Below are positions 1 through 7,735 of a DNA stretch of 64,000 nt, in pieces. The position numbers and the translations under genes are program-made. This DNA is from JBBRGK01 sp036741355 (GTDB lineage Bacteria; Chloroflexota; Dehalococcoidia; CAUJGQ01): positions 211,657 through 275,656 of the forward strand of contig DAINSK010000001.1 of NCBI GenBank assembly GCA_036741355.1, in the 5' to 3' direction. How positions within the stretch are numbered: the stretch's first letter is position 1; every line of letters starts with the position of its first letter. Below the pieces are notes generated by a model, which was not told the DNA's origin, made no database searches, and saw nothing but the letters and a program-made list of their open reading frames with translations.

Positions 1-179
1 GGGAGCACGTGCTCCAGGTCATCGCGCGTCGCCCGGCCCGGGCCAGTATAGCGCTCCACATCGCACGACACCTCTATCTGCCCGCGCACGTCATCCGGTA
101 TCGCCGTAGCGATGTACACTCGCGGGCGGCGGATCGGGCTCCCGGTGCTCTCAGCGTCGAGGTCGCGCCTGTTGGTCAT
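1..179 (-). CDS. D-2-hydroxyacid dehydrogenase, N-terminal fragment (runs off left edge)
   Basis: The first 59 codons of a minus-strand gene whose remainder lies outside the window. The ATG at 179-177 is preceded by a GGAGG site with about 7 nt spacing. The N-terminus contains RPRVYIATAIPDD followed by CDVERY and PGPGRATRDDL, the layout of the first beta-alpha unit of the glyoxylate/hydroxypyruvate reductase and phosphoglycerate dehydrogenase family. That family reduces or oxidises 2-hydroxyacids with NAD(P)H. The NAD-binding and catalytic Arg/Glu/His regions are not in the window, so the substrate cannot be assigned. The family call rests on this N-terminal pattern alone. Confidence 0.65.
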   Translation of the reverse strand, partial: MTNRRDLDAESTGSPIRRPRVYIATAIPDDVRGQIEVSCDVERYTGPGRATRDDLEHVL

Positions 180-305
180 CGTTCTGCCTCCGCCGTCATG
201 GTCACACACCGTTCGATAAGGCGCACGCTGCACGACGATTCCACTCGTCGGTCAATTGGACTACCGTACTGATGATAGACACGAACTGGAAAAATGGAGA
301 CTGCT

Positions 306-527
306 ATGGGACGTGAGCAGCTCGAGGCGTTGGTGAAGGTTCTACAGGCGCAGATCGGCGCGTGGCCCGACACAGTAGCCATCGGCACCTGGGACATCCG
401 CTATGATAAAGATCGTGATGCCTTTTACTTCGACAAATGTGAGTTTGGAGGCTACTGCGAAGAGCGCCCCTCGGTGATTGGTGTCGGTGGTGAGATACTC
501 GACCGTGGCGGTCCGCTGCTAGGCTAG
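306..527 (+). CDS. small hypothetical protein (73 aa)
   Basis: I do not recognise a family. The ATG at 306 is chosen over the in-frame ATG at 294 because GGAGA at 296-300 sits 5 nt before it. The product is acidic and mixed in composition (MGREQLEALVKVL, then IGTWDIRYDKDRDAFYFD), with two cysteines about 5 residues apart near residue 48. There is no signal peptide or membrane segment. The amphipathic N-terminal helix and beta-like centre look like a real small soluble domain. It diverges from the dehydrogenase at the left edge. Confidence 0.45.
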   Translation: MGREQLEALVKVLQAQIGAWPDTVAIGTWDIRYDKDRDAFYFDKCEFGGYCEERPSVIGVGGEILDRGGPLLG

Positions 528-843
528 CGGACCACACGTCCGTCGATCTGCCCCGACAAGGAGCGGTGCACGATATAGCGCGATCTAGCGAGCATTCGCG
601 AGGTTCACGAGCGGCGGTACGACGCCTCCCACCCGAAACGGCACGTACAAGTCTCCTGGTCCGGTTGACTCCGGAGTCAAATCTGCCCCAATATCTGCTT
701 GGGTTAACACGAATCAGTCATCGTCGCGACGCCCGTATCGTAGTAAACAATAGACTGTCCCGACGCATTGCTGCCGCACGCCGACAAGAGGTTCGGCCAC
801 GTCCTAGCTTGGCTACCATTTTGCGCTACGTGAGGAGTCTGTC
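528..843. other. intergenic stretch without a convincing gene
   Basis: No reading frame here has both a ribosome-binding site and a recognisable product. The one structured element is a perfect 16-bp palindrome at 665-680, listed separately. Confidence 0.5.
665..680. promoter_or_regulatory. perfect 16-bp palindrome, possible operator
   Basis: TTGACTCCGGAGTCAA is its own reverse complement. It lies in a non-coding stretch upstream of the small gene at 844, so a dimeric repressor or MerR-type regulator could bind it. No adjacent regulator gene is visible, and the assignment is inference from symmetry alone. Confidence 0.3.
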
Positions 844-1056
844 TTGCCGTACACGATCGCCCGTCAGCGGGGAGCCGAAGAGACAGTCGCACTGGAACTG
901 GATGCTACCGCTACCATGCGCCTCGTGACCCGCTGGACCTCGGCATATCCGCACCAATACCTGATCATCAAAGACGACAATGGTGTTCCTCTCGCCTTTC
1001 GAAGGCCAGGTCCCGGAGTGAACCAGACCACCGCACAGCAGCAACGCGTACTATAG
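844..1056 (+). CDS. small hypothetical protein (70 aa, TTG start)
   Basis: No family recognised. The TTG at 844 is preceded by GAGGAG at 831-836 (7 nt spacing), a good site in this genome, where GTG and TTG starts are common. The product begins MPYTIARQRGAEETVALEL and has a compact mixed alpha/beta composition with no membrane segment. It lies 84 bp before the BtuF-like gene on the same strand and may be co-transcribed with it. An antisense frame of the same length exists but has no ribosome-binding site. Confidence 0.4.
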   Translation: MPYTIARQRGAEETVALELDATATMRLVTRWTSAYPHQYLIIKDDNGVPLAFRRPGPGVNQTTAQQQRVL

Positions 1057-1140
1057 GACGTAGCCGTTCGCAGCACACCAGTCGCATCGCAGTTACCGAC
1101 CGCGGCGGCTTCCGGACAAGCTACGCTCGCGGAGGTTGCC

Positions 1141-2079
1141 GTGCGGATCTGCTCGCTGCTTCCAAGCTCAACCGAGATCGTCTATGCCCTTGGACTCGGC
1201 GACGATCTGGTGGCCGTTACCCACGAGTGTGACTTCCCGCCGGATGCCGCCACAAAGCCCCGAATCACGCGCAGCGCCGTCGACAGCGATCGGCTTTCCA
1301 GCCGGGAGATCGACGCGCTCGTACACGATCATCTGCACGATCATCGCAGCATCTACCACCTTGACCGTGATTTGCTAGAGCGGCTGGATCCCGATCTGAT
1401 CCTGACCCAGGAACTCTGCGACGTCTGCGCCGTTTCCTATGAAGCGGTGAAGGCAGCGGTGCGGACGCTCTACGGAGAGCGGACGATCCTATCTCTGGAA
1501 CCCACGCGGTTCCGCGAGGTGATCGACACGATAGGTCGGGTCGGCGAGGTTACCAACCGCGGAGACCGCGCCCGAGAGCTGGCTGAGCAGCTGGGCCGCG
1601 AAGTCGACGTGATCACGGCTGCTGTCGCGGACGTCGAACGCCGCCCGCGCGTCGTCTGCCTCGAGTGGCTGGACCCACCCTGGGTCGGCGGCCATTGGAT
1701 ACCCGAAATGGTGCGCCTTGCCGGAGGTGAGGACCCGCTGGGTCAAGAGGGCAGCCCATCTGTGCGCGTTGATTGGCAACGGGTCGTCGAGGCGCGCCCC
1801 GAAGTCGTTATCCTGATGCCGTGCGGTTTCGACGTCGATCGGGCCGTCGCGGAGTTCCGTCCGGAGAATCTCCCGACCGGCTGGCACGATCTTCCGGCCG
1901 TCCGCAACGGCCAGGTCTATGCAGTGCACGCGAACGCGTACTTCAGCCGGCCAGGTCCCCGCCTGGTCGAAGGTCTGCGCATCCTTGCCGGCATCCTGCA
2001 CCCCGAACGGGTATCACCACCGCCGGATGCGTCCGCGTGGCGGCGACTGGATGGAAATGCAGGCACGGCCCGGACGTAG
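1141..2079 (+). CDS. cobalamin-binding periplasmic-protein-fold protein (BtuF-like)
   Basis: 312 aa with a GTG start, GGAGG at 1131-1135. The N-terminus MRICSLLPSSTEIVYALG is the start of the Fe/B12 periplasmic-binding fold (Peripla_BP_2). It continues with VAVTHECDFPP and LTQELCDVCAVSY, both typical of the cobalamin-binding subgroup, and ends near FSRPGPRLVEGLRILA. There is no signal peptide, which is usual for this cytoplasmic-looking subgroup in Actinobacteria and Chloroflexota. No BtuC or BtuD partner lies nearby, so transport is uncertain. Family level is firm; the ligand is inferred from family. Confidence 0.85.
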   Translation: MRICSLLPSSTEIVYALGLGDDLVAVTHECDFPPDAATKPRITRSAVDSDRLSSREIDALVHDHLHDHRSIYHLDRDLLERLDPDLILTQELCDVCAVSYEAVKAAVRTLYGERTILSLEPTRFREVIDTIGRVGEVTNRGDRARELAEQLGREVDVITAAVADVERRPRVVCLEWLDPPWVGGHWIPEMVRLAGGEDPLGQEGSPSVRVDWQRVVEARPEVVILMPCGFDVDRAVAEFRPENLPTGWHDLPAVRNGQVYAVHANAYFSRPGPRLVEGLRILAGILHPERVSPPPDASAWRRLDGNAGTART

Positions 2080-2091
2080 TCCCAGTATCCC

Positions 2092-2146
2092 GTTCTCCAG
2101 CAGCTCGACGATGTTGCCGTAGGGGTCCGGGCCGCCTACCGCCCCT
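2092..2146 (-). pseudogene. glyoxalase/VOC-family C-terminal remnant, copy A
   Basis: Read on the minus strand this segment encodes GGPDPYGNIVELLENG, the closing strand of vicinal-oxygen-chelate (glyoxalase/bleomycin-resistance) proteins, whose typical form is DPDGN..ELLE. No upstream VOC sequence survives in frame. The 55 bp match 6206-6260 with 7 mismatches, in the same orientation. It is best read as the 3' scar of a deleted VOC gene. Confidence 0.45.
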
Positions 2147-2316
2147 GGCCGAATTAATACACAATACGGTCGCGTGGACGGACCAGGGCCCCGCGGTGTT
2201 CGCCCGACGACAATTGCGTCAGGCGCCATAGCCAGTTCCGCTACACACGCCGACCCGTTCGCCCACATAGTCTCGCGTGGAACCGTCCCGAAAGTCGCCA
2301 TGAACGAGGAGCCAGC

Positions 2317-3936
2317 ATGCTACCGCCACCAGCCAGGTTCGCTGCACTCCGGCAACACCGTGTCACTGGTGCGCAGGCACGGTTCATGCTGCTGGCGCTC
2401 ATCCTGGGTGTCGCGGCGTTCGCCGGTCACCGCTCGTCCGCTCGTGCCCAATTGCCCGGGCCGGTCATCGCCCAGTCGCCCGCGGTCAGCGCACCCGTGC
2501 GCGTTTCCGGCCCCAGCCCGCTACAGCCCGGCTGCGAGGGACCGGTACCGGCTGCCCGCATTTATCAAGACACGGTTGCCGAGCCCAGCCTTGCGATCGA
2601 TCCCGGCAATCCGTCGCATGTGGTCGGTGCATGGCAGCAGGACCGCTGGGCCACCGCGGGCGCGAGCGGTCAGGTCGCGGCGGTGTCCTGGGACAGCGGC
2701 CAAACCTGGAACAGCAGCCTGGCGGCGTTCACGCGCTGCCAGGGTGGTACGGCCGAGGCGGGCACCGACTACGAACGGATCTCCGATCCCTGGGTGACGA
2801 TCGCGCCGAATGGCGATGTGTACCAGATGACGATCGCCTTCGACAACCCGCAGCATCCGGAGAGCCGGAACGCTATGCTCGTTAGCAAATCGGCGGACGG
2901 CGGCCTCACCTGGCAGGCACCGGTGACGCTGATCCATGATCTCACGCGTGATGCATTCAACGATAAGAACAGCATTACCGCCGACCCGAACAACCCGGAC
3001 TACGTTTACGCGGTCTGGCACCGAGAGCTGCTGGACGTGGAAACGGTCGCAACGCCCTACGTCGCGCCGGCGATGTTCTCCCGCACGACCGATGGCGGGC
3101 GGACCTGGGAGCCGCCGCAGGTTATGGTCAGCGTCCCAGGAACGGCCGCATCCGGGAATATCATCCTCGTCCTCCCCTCGGGCGATCTGGTAGACGTCTT
3201 CACGCTGAATAGTCAGGAAGACGGAGCGACCGTCTATGACCTGGGAGTGACCCGCTCGTCAGACAGAGGGCTGAGCTGGTCCGACCCCTCAATCGTCGCC
3301 CGCATGCGAACCGTCGATCTGACGGACCCTTTCAGCACGTTTACGTTGCGTCCCACCCCCGATAACATCCCCAGCGCCGCAGTAGACCGCCGCACGGGGC
3401 AGATCTACGTCACGTGGACCTCCGGCCAGTTCAGCGGCGGCAAGAACTCCGACATCGCGCTCACGGGCTCCTCAGATGGCGGGCGTACCTGGTCCTCGCC
3501 CGTCAGGGTCAACCAGACGCCTGGCAACGCCCTTGGATTCGTGCCAACGATCGCCGTGCTTGACGATGGCAGCGCGGGCATCACCTACTTCGACCTACGG
3601 AACAACACGCCGACGCAGCTCGGTATCCTAGCCGACCACTGGCTCGCCTACTGCCGTTCAGCCTGTACCGCATCCGGGAGCTGGCAGGAGGTACACATCG
3701 CGGGCCCGTTCGACATGCAGCGGGCGCCGTATGCCCGTGGCTTCTTCATCGGCGACTATATGGGCCTGGCCGGCGAGGGGGAAACGTTTCGGCTGCTGTA
3801 CGTGGTGACGACGCCCCCCGGTGACCGAGAGGCCACCGCTGCCTACTTCATGACGGTAGCGCTCGGGGGTAACTGCGTGGCTGCATCCGCCGTTGCCTTA
3901 CCCGTAACTGGTGTGGCGGCGAAGTCCATTTGCTGA
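2317..3936 (+). CDS. secreted sialidase-like six-bladed propeller protein (BNR/Asp-box)
   Basis: 539 aa, GAGGAG 6 nt before the ATG. A signal peptide covers about residues 1-45 (hydrophobic MLLALILGVAAFAG, Ala-X-Ala before the cleavage site). Five Asp-box motifs follow: SWDSGQTW (~124), SADGGLTW (~192), TTDGGRTW (~256), SSDRGLSW (~314) and SSDGGRTW (~386). They mark the blade turns of sialidase/neuraminidase-fold exoglycosidases. A FIGDYMGLAGEG segment near residue 480 is typical of the bacterial exo-alpha-sialidase-like group. Many members are not proven sialidases, and the catalytic arginine triad cannot be assigned by eye. It acts outside the membrane. The gene is flanked by VOC remnants at 2.09 and 6.2 kb. 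Confidence 0.82.
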   Translation: MLPPPARFAALRQHRVTGAQARFMLLALILGVAAFAGHRSSARAQLPGPVIAQSPAVSAPVRVSGPSPLQPGCEGPVPAARIYQDTVAEPSLAIDPGNPSHVVGAWQQDRWATAGASGQVAAVSWDSGQTWNSSLAAFTRCQGGTAEAGTDYERISDPWVTIAPNGDVYQMTIAFDNPQHPESRNAMLVSKSADGGLTWQAPVTLIHDLTRDAFNDKNSITADPNNPDYVYAVWHRELLDVETVATPYVAPAMFSRTTDGGRTWEPPQVMVSVPGTAASGNIILVLPSGDLVDVFTLNSQEDGATVYDLGVTRSSDRGLSWSDPSIVARMRTVDLTDPFSTFTLRPTPDNIPSAAVDRRTGQIYVTWTSGQFSGGKNSDIALTGSSDGGRTWSSPVRVNQTPGNALGFVPTIAVLDDGSAGITYFDLRNNTPTQLGILADHWLAYCRSACTASGSWQEVHIAGPFDMQRAPYARGFFIGDYMGLAGEGETFRLLYVVTTPPGDREATAAYFMTVALGGNCVAASAVALPVTGVAAKSIC

Positions 3937-4318
3937 GCTGCTTCCAGCGCCACCCACATGACGAGTGGCGGCACCATGCGGCTTTAGGAACGGCTCCGCT
4001 GTCGGTCATTTCGAGCGCGATGGATACCGCTCCCACCTCGACTCGTGTGGATCGTGAGACGCCGGTCCGCCGGCTTGATGCACTCCACACGGCGACCACA
4101 GTCCTGAGCGGCGGCGCGGCCCATCACCGGCGTGCTCGGCGTCCTCGACGTGGCCGAGACGCGACAATCGCCCACTTGTCACAGCCTCAAATAGTGCCGG
4201 CTTCGGCGAGCGCCCATGCTCCCGGCGTTCGGCGACGACACGGCTGGCTGTCTCAGAGCAGCAGCGATAGCCAACGCTCCACCGGAAGCTGGCGCACTTT
4301 GACCCACCTGCCCGTCTC
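3937..4318. other. intergenic region between convergent genes
   Basis: It lies between the 3' ends of the sialidase-like gene and the cysteine-rich gene. Open frames exist on both strands, but none has a ribosome-binding site or a recognisable product. I see no clear terminator hairpin, repeat or RNA. Confidence 0.5.
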
Positions 4319-6175
4319 CTACGCGTGGGCACGACGAATTGTCACCGTGATCTGCGTCAGGTTGTTGGGTCCGCACGCGTGGAGGGTCTCTTCATCCCTG
4401 GTTGAAGGATCCTGCGCGAGCAGCGTCACCTGCCAGCCGCACTGCGATTCGGCGCTCCGAGGCCAGGCATCGACAGCGCCTACGTCGGTTCCCATGCCGG
4501 TCCCACAAGCACTGGTGTAGGTCACGGAGACACTGTCCGGTTTCAGCTCCAGGGTGAAGAGCGGCTGACCGTCGACCGTCGCGCTGCGCTTGCCGGTGAT
4601 CCGCACCGGCACCTCGAACCGCTGCGGGCTGCGGGTAAAGGCGCACCCGTTACCGAACCCCGGTGGCTCCTCGACGGTGGCCCGCCCCTCGCCGTCAATC
4701 GTGCCATCGGCAGCAACGCGGAACGTGAACATGGCGTCAAGCGTCTCCTGGTGACGGTTCGCACCGCCCGCGCCGTAGAGCTGCGCGTCGTGGGTGCCTA
4801 CCGCGTGCCATGTGCCCTCCCACTCCTCGCTCTTCGGCACGCATTGCCCGGCCTTGCACTCTTCGTCGGGTTTGCAGCAGCGGCCATCGCAGCAGGCCTG
4901 GTCGGGGCCGCAGCACTGCTGCTGCATTCCTGTCGTACTGCGGCAGCAACTCTGGCCCGGAGCACAGGGAGAGTCCGGACAGAGCGACACGCACTGCCCC
5001 GCGTTGCAGACGTCACCGGGCTGGCAACAACGGCCATCGCAGCAGGCCTGGTCGTCGCCGCAGCACTGGTGCCGCGTCCCGCTGGTGCCGCTGCAGCAAC
5101 TCTGGCCGGGGCCGCAGGCGAGCTCGGGGCAGAGCTGCTCGGCCGCAATGCATTGCCGCTCCGGCGAACCGTCCGGCAAGGTGAAGCCCAGCAGCTGCCA
5201 GCGACCGCATTCATCTTTCTCGACCGTGCAGCAGGCGCAGCACTGACTCGTGTCTGACGACGACGAGCCGCCGCAGCAACGGCTGTCCGCGTCGCAGGGC
5301 GGGCGGCAGAGCGTGGCCGGGGCAGCGATGCAGCGGCCATCGTCGTCGGCGCAGCTCTCGTCGGCGTCGCAGCAGACACCATTGCAGACGTGTCGCTCCG
5401 CCGGGCAGCAGACGCGGGCGTTCGGATCGCTCCTGGACGAAGCGCATTCGACGTACGGACTGCAGCATTGGCCGCCGCACAGGTCGGCTACCGCCTTGCA
5501 GAAGGCGTTGCCACCGACGCGGCAGCAGGTCTCGTCCTGGGCACAGGAAAAGCAGCTCTTCTCACAGCTGCCGTTGACGCACTCCTGGATGCCGCCGCAG
5601 CAGACATCGCCGCAGGCCCGGTCGTTGTCACAGCACCTCGTCCCGTTCAGCAGGTCGCCGTTCGGGAAGCACACCTGCTGAGCGGGGTTGCAGCAGGAGC
5701 CGCCGCAGCAGGTTTCCCCCAGGGCACAGCAGTACAGCCCACCGCAGCACTGCTGATCGGGGGCGCAACAGACACCGCTGGGGCAGCACTGCTGGCCGGG
5801 AGCGCAGCAGTCATCCCGGCAGGCGGTTGTGGGCGCCGGGCAGACACAGCTGTCGCCGGAGCGCAGCTTCGGCGGGGAGCAGCTGACCACGCAGACGCCG
5901 TTCTCGCAGATCCTTCCCCCGGCGAGGCAGTTGTTGCCGCAGACCCCGCAGCTGGTGTCGTCGATCTGGAGGCTGGTGCACTGCCCGGCGCAGCAGTCCG
6001 GAGTACCGGCAGGACAGTCCGCTCCGGTGCGGCAGCGCGCCTGTTGCGCCAGCGCCGGCAATCGCGGGGCCATTAGGCTCAGTGCAGCACCACCGGCCAG
6101 CTTCAGCAACTGTTTTCGCGAGATACCCCGCGCCAGCGTCACAGCCAGTGCATCGAACCAGTGCTGATCGGTCAT
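4319..6175 (-). CDS. Tat-exported cysteine-rich repeat protein
   Basis: 618 aa. The N-terminus has a Tat-like signal (SRKQLLKLAGGAAL, then a hydrophobic stretch ending PALAQQA). Residues ~48-450 carry about 86 cysteines, many as CC pairs, in units such as CCGPDQACCDGRCC. Two adjacent ~50-residue units near the end of this part are clear duplicates (CAPGQSCC...QQCCGPDQACCDGRCC versus CGPGQSCC...HQCCGDDQACCDGRCC). Residues ~455-618 form a separate beta-rich, Cys-poor domain starting EGTWHAVGTHD. Similar Tat-Cys-rich proteins are known in Thermomicrobia-type genomes without known function. Envelope structure, metal binding or redox buffering are possibilities only. Strong frames on the opposite strand are composition shadows. 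Confidence 0.8.
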   Translation of the reverse strand: MTDQHWFDALAVTLARGISRKQLLKLAGGAALSLMAPRLPALAQQARCRTGADCPAGTPDCCAGQCTSLQIDDTSCGVCGNNCLAGGRICENGVCVVSCSPPKLRSGDSCVCPAPTTACRDDCCAPGQQCCPSGVCCAPDQQCCGGLYCCALGETCCGGSCCNPAQQVCFPNGDLLNGTRCCDNDRACGDVCCGGIQECVNGSCEKSCFSCAQDETCCRVGGNAFCKAVADLCGGQCCSPYVECASSRSDPNARVCCPAERHVCNGVCCDADESCADDDGRCIAAPATLCRPPCDADSRCCGGSSSSDTSQCCACCTVEKDECGRWQLLGFTLPDGSPERQCIAAEQLCPELACGPGQSCCSGTSGTRHQCCGDDQACCDGRCCQPGDVCNAGQCVSLCPDSPCAPGQSCCRSTTGMQQQCCGPDQACCDGRCCKPDEECKAGQCVPKSEEWEGTWHAVGTHDAQLYGAGGANRHQETLDAMFTFRVAADGTIDGEGRATVEEPPGFGNGCAFTRSPQRFEVPVRITGKRSATVDGQPLFTLELKPDSVSVTYTSACGTGMGTDVGAVDAWPRSAESQCGWQVTLLAQDPSTRDEETLHACGPNNLTQITVTIRRAHA

Positions 6176-6205
6176 GCCAGGCCTGCCTTTCGGAATGCCT
6201 TTCCT

Positions 6206-6260
6206 GTTCTCCAGCGGCTCGACGGTGTTGCCGTCGGAATCCGGGCTGCCTATCGCCCCT
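6206..6260 (-). pseudogene. glyoxalase/VOC-family C-terminal remnant, copy B
   Basis: On the minus strand it encodes SPDSDGNTVEPLEN, a VOC-type DPDGN..ELLE ending. It lies between the enoyl-CoA hydratase stop (6250-6252) and the ATG of the cysteine-rich gene (6175). It matches copy A at 2092-2146 at 48 of 55 positions. The matching segment includes the last codon and stop of the hydratase gene, which suggests the copied unit carried that junction. Confidence 0.4.
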
Positions 6261-7071
6261 TGAACACCGGCGTGCGCTTTTCGAAGAATGCCTTGACCGA
6301 CTCGCGATGGTCTTCCGAGCGACCGGCGACGAGCACCGTGCTTGCGACCACATCATTTGCTGCTTCGAAGTCGAGCGGCTCCGTCACACGCCAACTCATC
6401 TTCGCGACTTTGTTACTAATCGGCGCGGCCGCGGCGATCTCCTCCGCCATCGCCATGGTTTTCGCTTCCAGCTCCTCGGGCGCGTACACGGCGTTCAGCC
6501 CGCCCACTTCAAAGATCTCCTGCACCGAGGCGAAGCGGGCGGTGTACAGCATCTCGGCCGTCTTTCGCCGCCCGATCATGCGCGGGATGACCCAGATGCC
6601 GCCGAGATCCGGGATAAGAGCGCGGCGCATGTACGCGATCATGAACCTTGCCTCGCCCGAGGCGACCGCCAGGTCTGTCGTACAGACGAGGTCAAATCCG
6701 GCGCCAACCGCCGTCCCATTTACCATTGAAATGGTCGGGATTTCCAAGCGGTAGATCGTCTTCATCATTAGTTGCCCGTGCCGGCGCAGGCCCTGGCGGC
6801 TATCTTCCAGGCTAACCGCCTGCACCATCTGATCGGGCGTCTGATTTTGCCGTTCCGCCATTCCACTGACATCCGCGCCCGCACAGAACGCGCGTCCGGC
6901 GCCGGTGATGACCAGGCAGCGGGCGTCGCGGTCGTTCTCGATCTCGCGGCAGACGGCCGTTACTTCGAGCTGCAACTCGGATGTCATTGCATTCAGGCGT
7001 TCCGGACGATTGAGCGTGATCTTGTGTATGTGGCTACCGATTCGCTCGTGAAGTATTGTGTTATAGGCCAT
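6250..7071 (-). CDS. enoyl-CoA hydratase/isomerase family protein (crotonase fold)
   Basis: 273 aa, full length for the family. Crotonase signatures run in order: LNRPERLNAM (~20), GAGRAFCAGADV (~58), MVNGTAVGAGFDLVCTTDLAVAS (oxyanion-hole region, ~116), and IPDLGGIWVIPRMIG (~150). The PD in the last motif replaces the PE of hydratases and resembles PaaG-type and delta3-delta2 isomerases, so isomerisation is as likely as hydration. No fatty-acid-degradation partners lie nearby. It diverges from the truncated Eis-like gene. Confidence 0.85.
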   Translation of the reverse strand: MAYNTILHERIGSHIHKITLNRPERLNAMTSELQLEVTAVCREIENDRDARCLVITGAGRAFCAGADVSGMAERQNQTPDQMVQAVSLEDSRQGLRRHGQLMMKTIYRLEIPTISMVNGTAVGAGFDLVCTTDLAVASGEARFMIAYMRRALIPDLGGIWVIPRMIGRRKTAEMLYTARFASVQEIFEVGGLNAVYAPEELEAKTMAMAEEIAAAAPISNKVAKMSWRVTEPLDFEAANDVVASTVLVAGRSEDHRESVKAFFEKRTPVFKGR

Positions 7072-7194
7072 TCATCATCCTCGCTCGCTGCGGCGGTGAG
7101 GCACCCGTGCTCGATGCTCTCGTCTCCCACGGACATGTATACCACTACGACTGCGTCGTCGCTTTTGAGCAGCGGCAACGCCGGGAGGCATCAG

Positions 7195-7649
7195 ATGGTT
7201 AGCTCCAGCGCGAAGCGAAACGAGTCGATCGCAGCGGGCATTCCCGTCCTACGCGAAGCGACCCAGATCCGGCCGGCGGAGCCCTCCGAGATGGGCGAGT
7301 TCGCGCGCGTCGTGAGCACCTCACTGGCGATGCCGGCTGAGCAGTTTGGTTCCTTGCAGTCAGAATGGACGCTGTGCGCGTTTGAAGGTGGGCAACTGGC
7401 CACGGCGTATGCCGCCTGGCCGTTCCAAATGCGCATGAACGGCAAAGCGATGGCGAAGTGAGCAGAACCAGCGCCAAACCAGACTTCGCTGCGCCGGTCA
7501 GCACGATCGCGATGCTGTTATATGGACAGCTGAGCCCAACCGAGGCGTGGCGAATGGGCCGGCTGGAGACCGCCGACCCGCCGGCCCTCGCCCGCTGTGA
7601 CGCGCTGTTGCGCACCGATTACCGGCCCTTCTGCGCGGACCACTTTTAA
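7195..7649 (+). pseudogene. Eis-like GNAT acetyltransferase, internally deleted copy
   Basis: ATG at 7195 behind GGAGG at 7184-7188. The first ~86 codons match the N-terminus of the gene at 11907, ending at MRMNGKAM. The sequence then jumps at about 7453 to the C-terminal end of the same gene in another frame (EVSRTSAKPDFAAPV, then MGRLETADPPALARCDALL, ending CADHF). About 780 bp, including most of the acetyl-CoA-binding GNAT fold, are missing. The remaining open frame stops at 7461. Segment 7251-7452 is identical to 11963-12164 except at 7446, while the flanks are only about 70% and 78% identical. Confidence 0.8.
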
Positions 7650-7735
7650 GGGGGCCCTGTATCTGGGTCGGCTGTGCTATTATTCGCGTACGTTTCGGGC
7701 GAGTGGCCCGAGACGGCATAGGGAGGGAGTGGATA

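Noticed and set aside
2174..2797. 207-residue plus-strand frame overlapping the sialidase-like gene start
   Set aside because: It is Arg/Pro-rich shadow sequence in another frame without a ribosome-binding site.
4751..6076. Long plus-strand frames opposite the cysteine-rich protein (up to 228 aa)
   Set aside because: Translations are Ala/Gly/Val-rich repeats mirroring the TGC/TGT codon pattern of the real gene; no ribosome-binding sites or domains.
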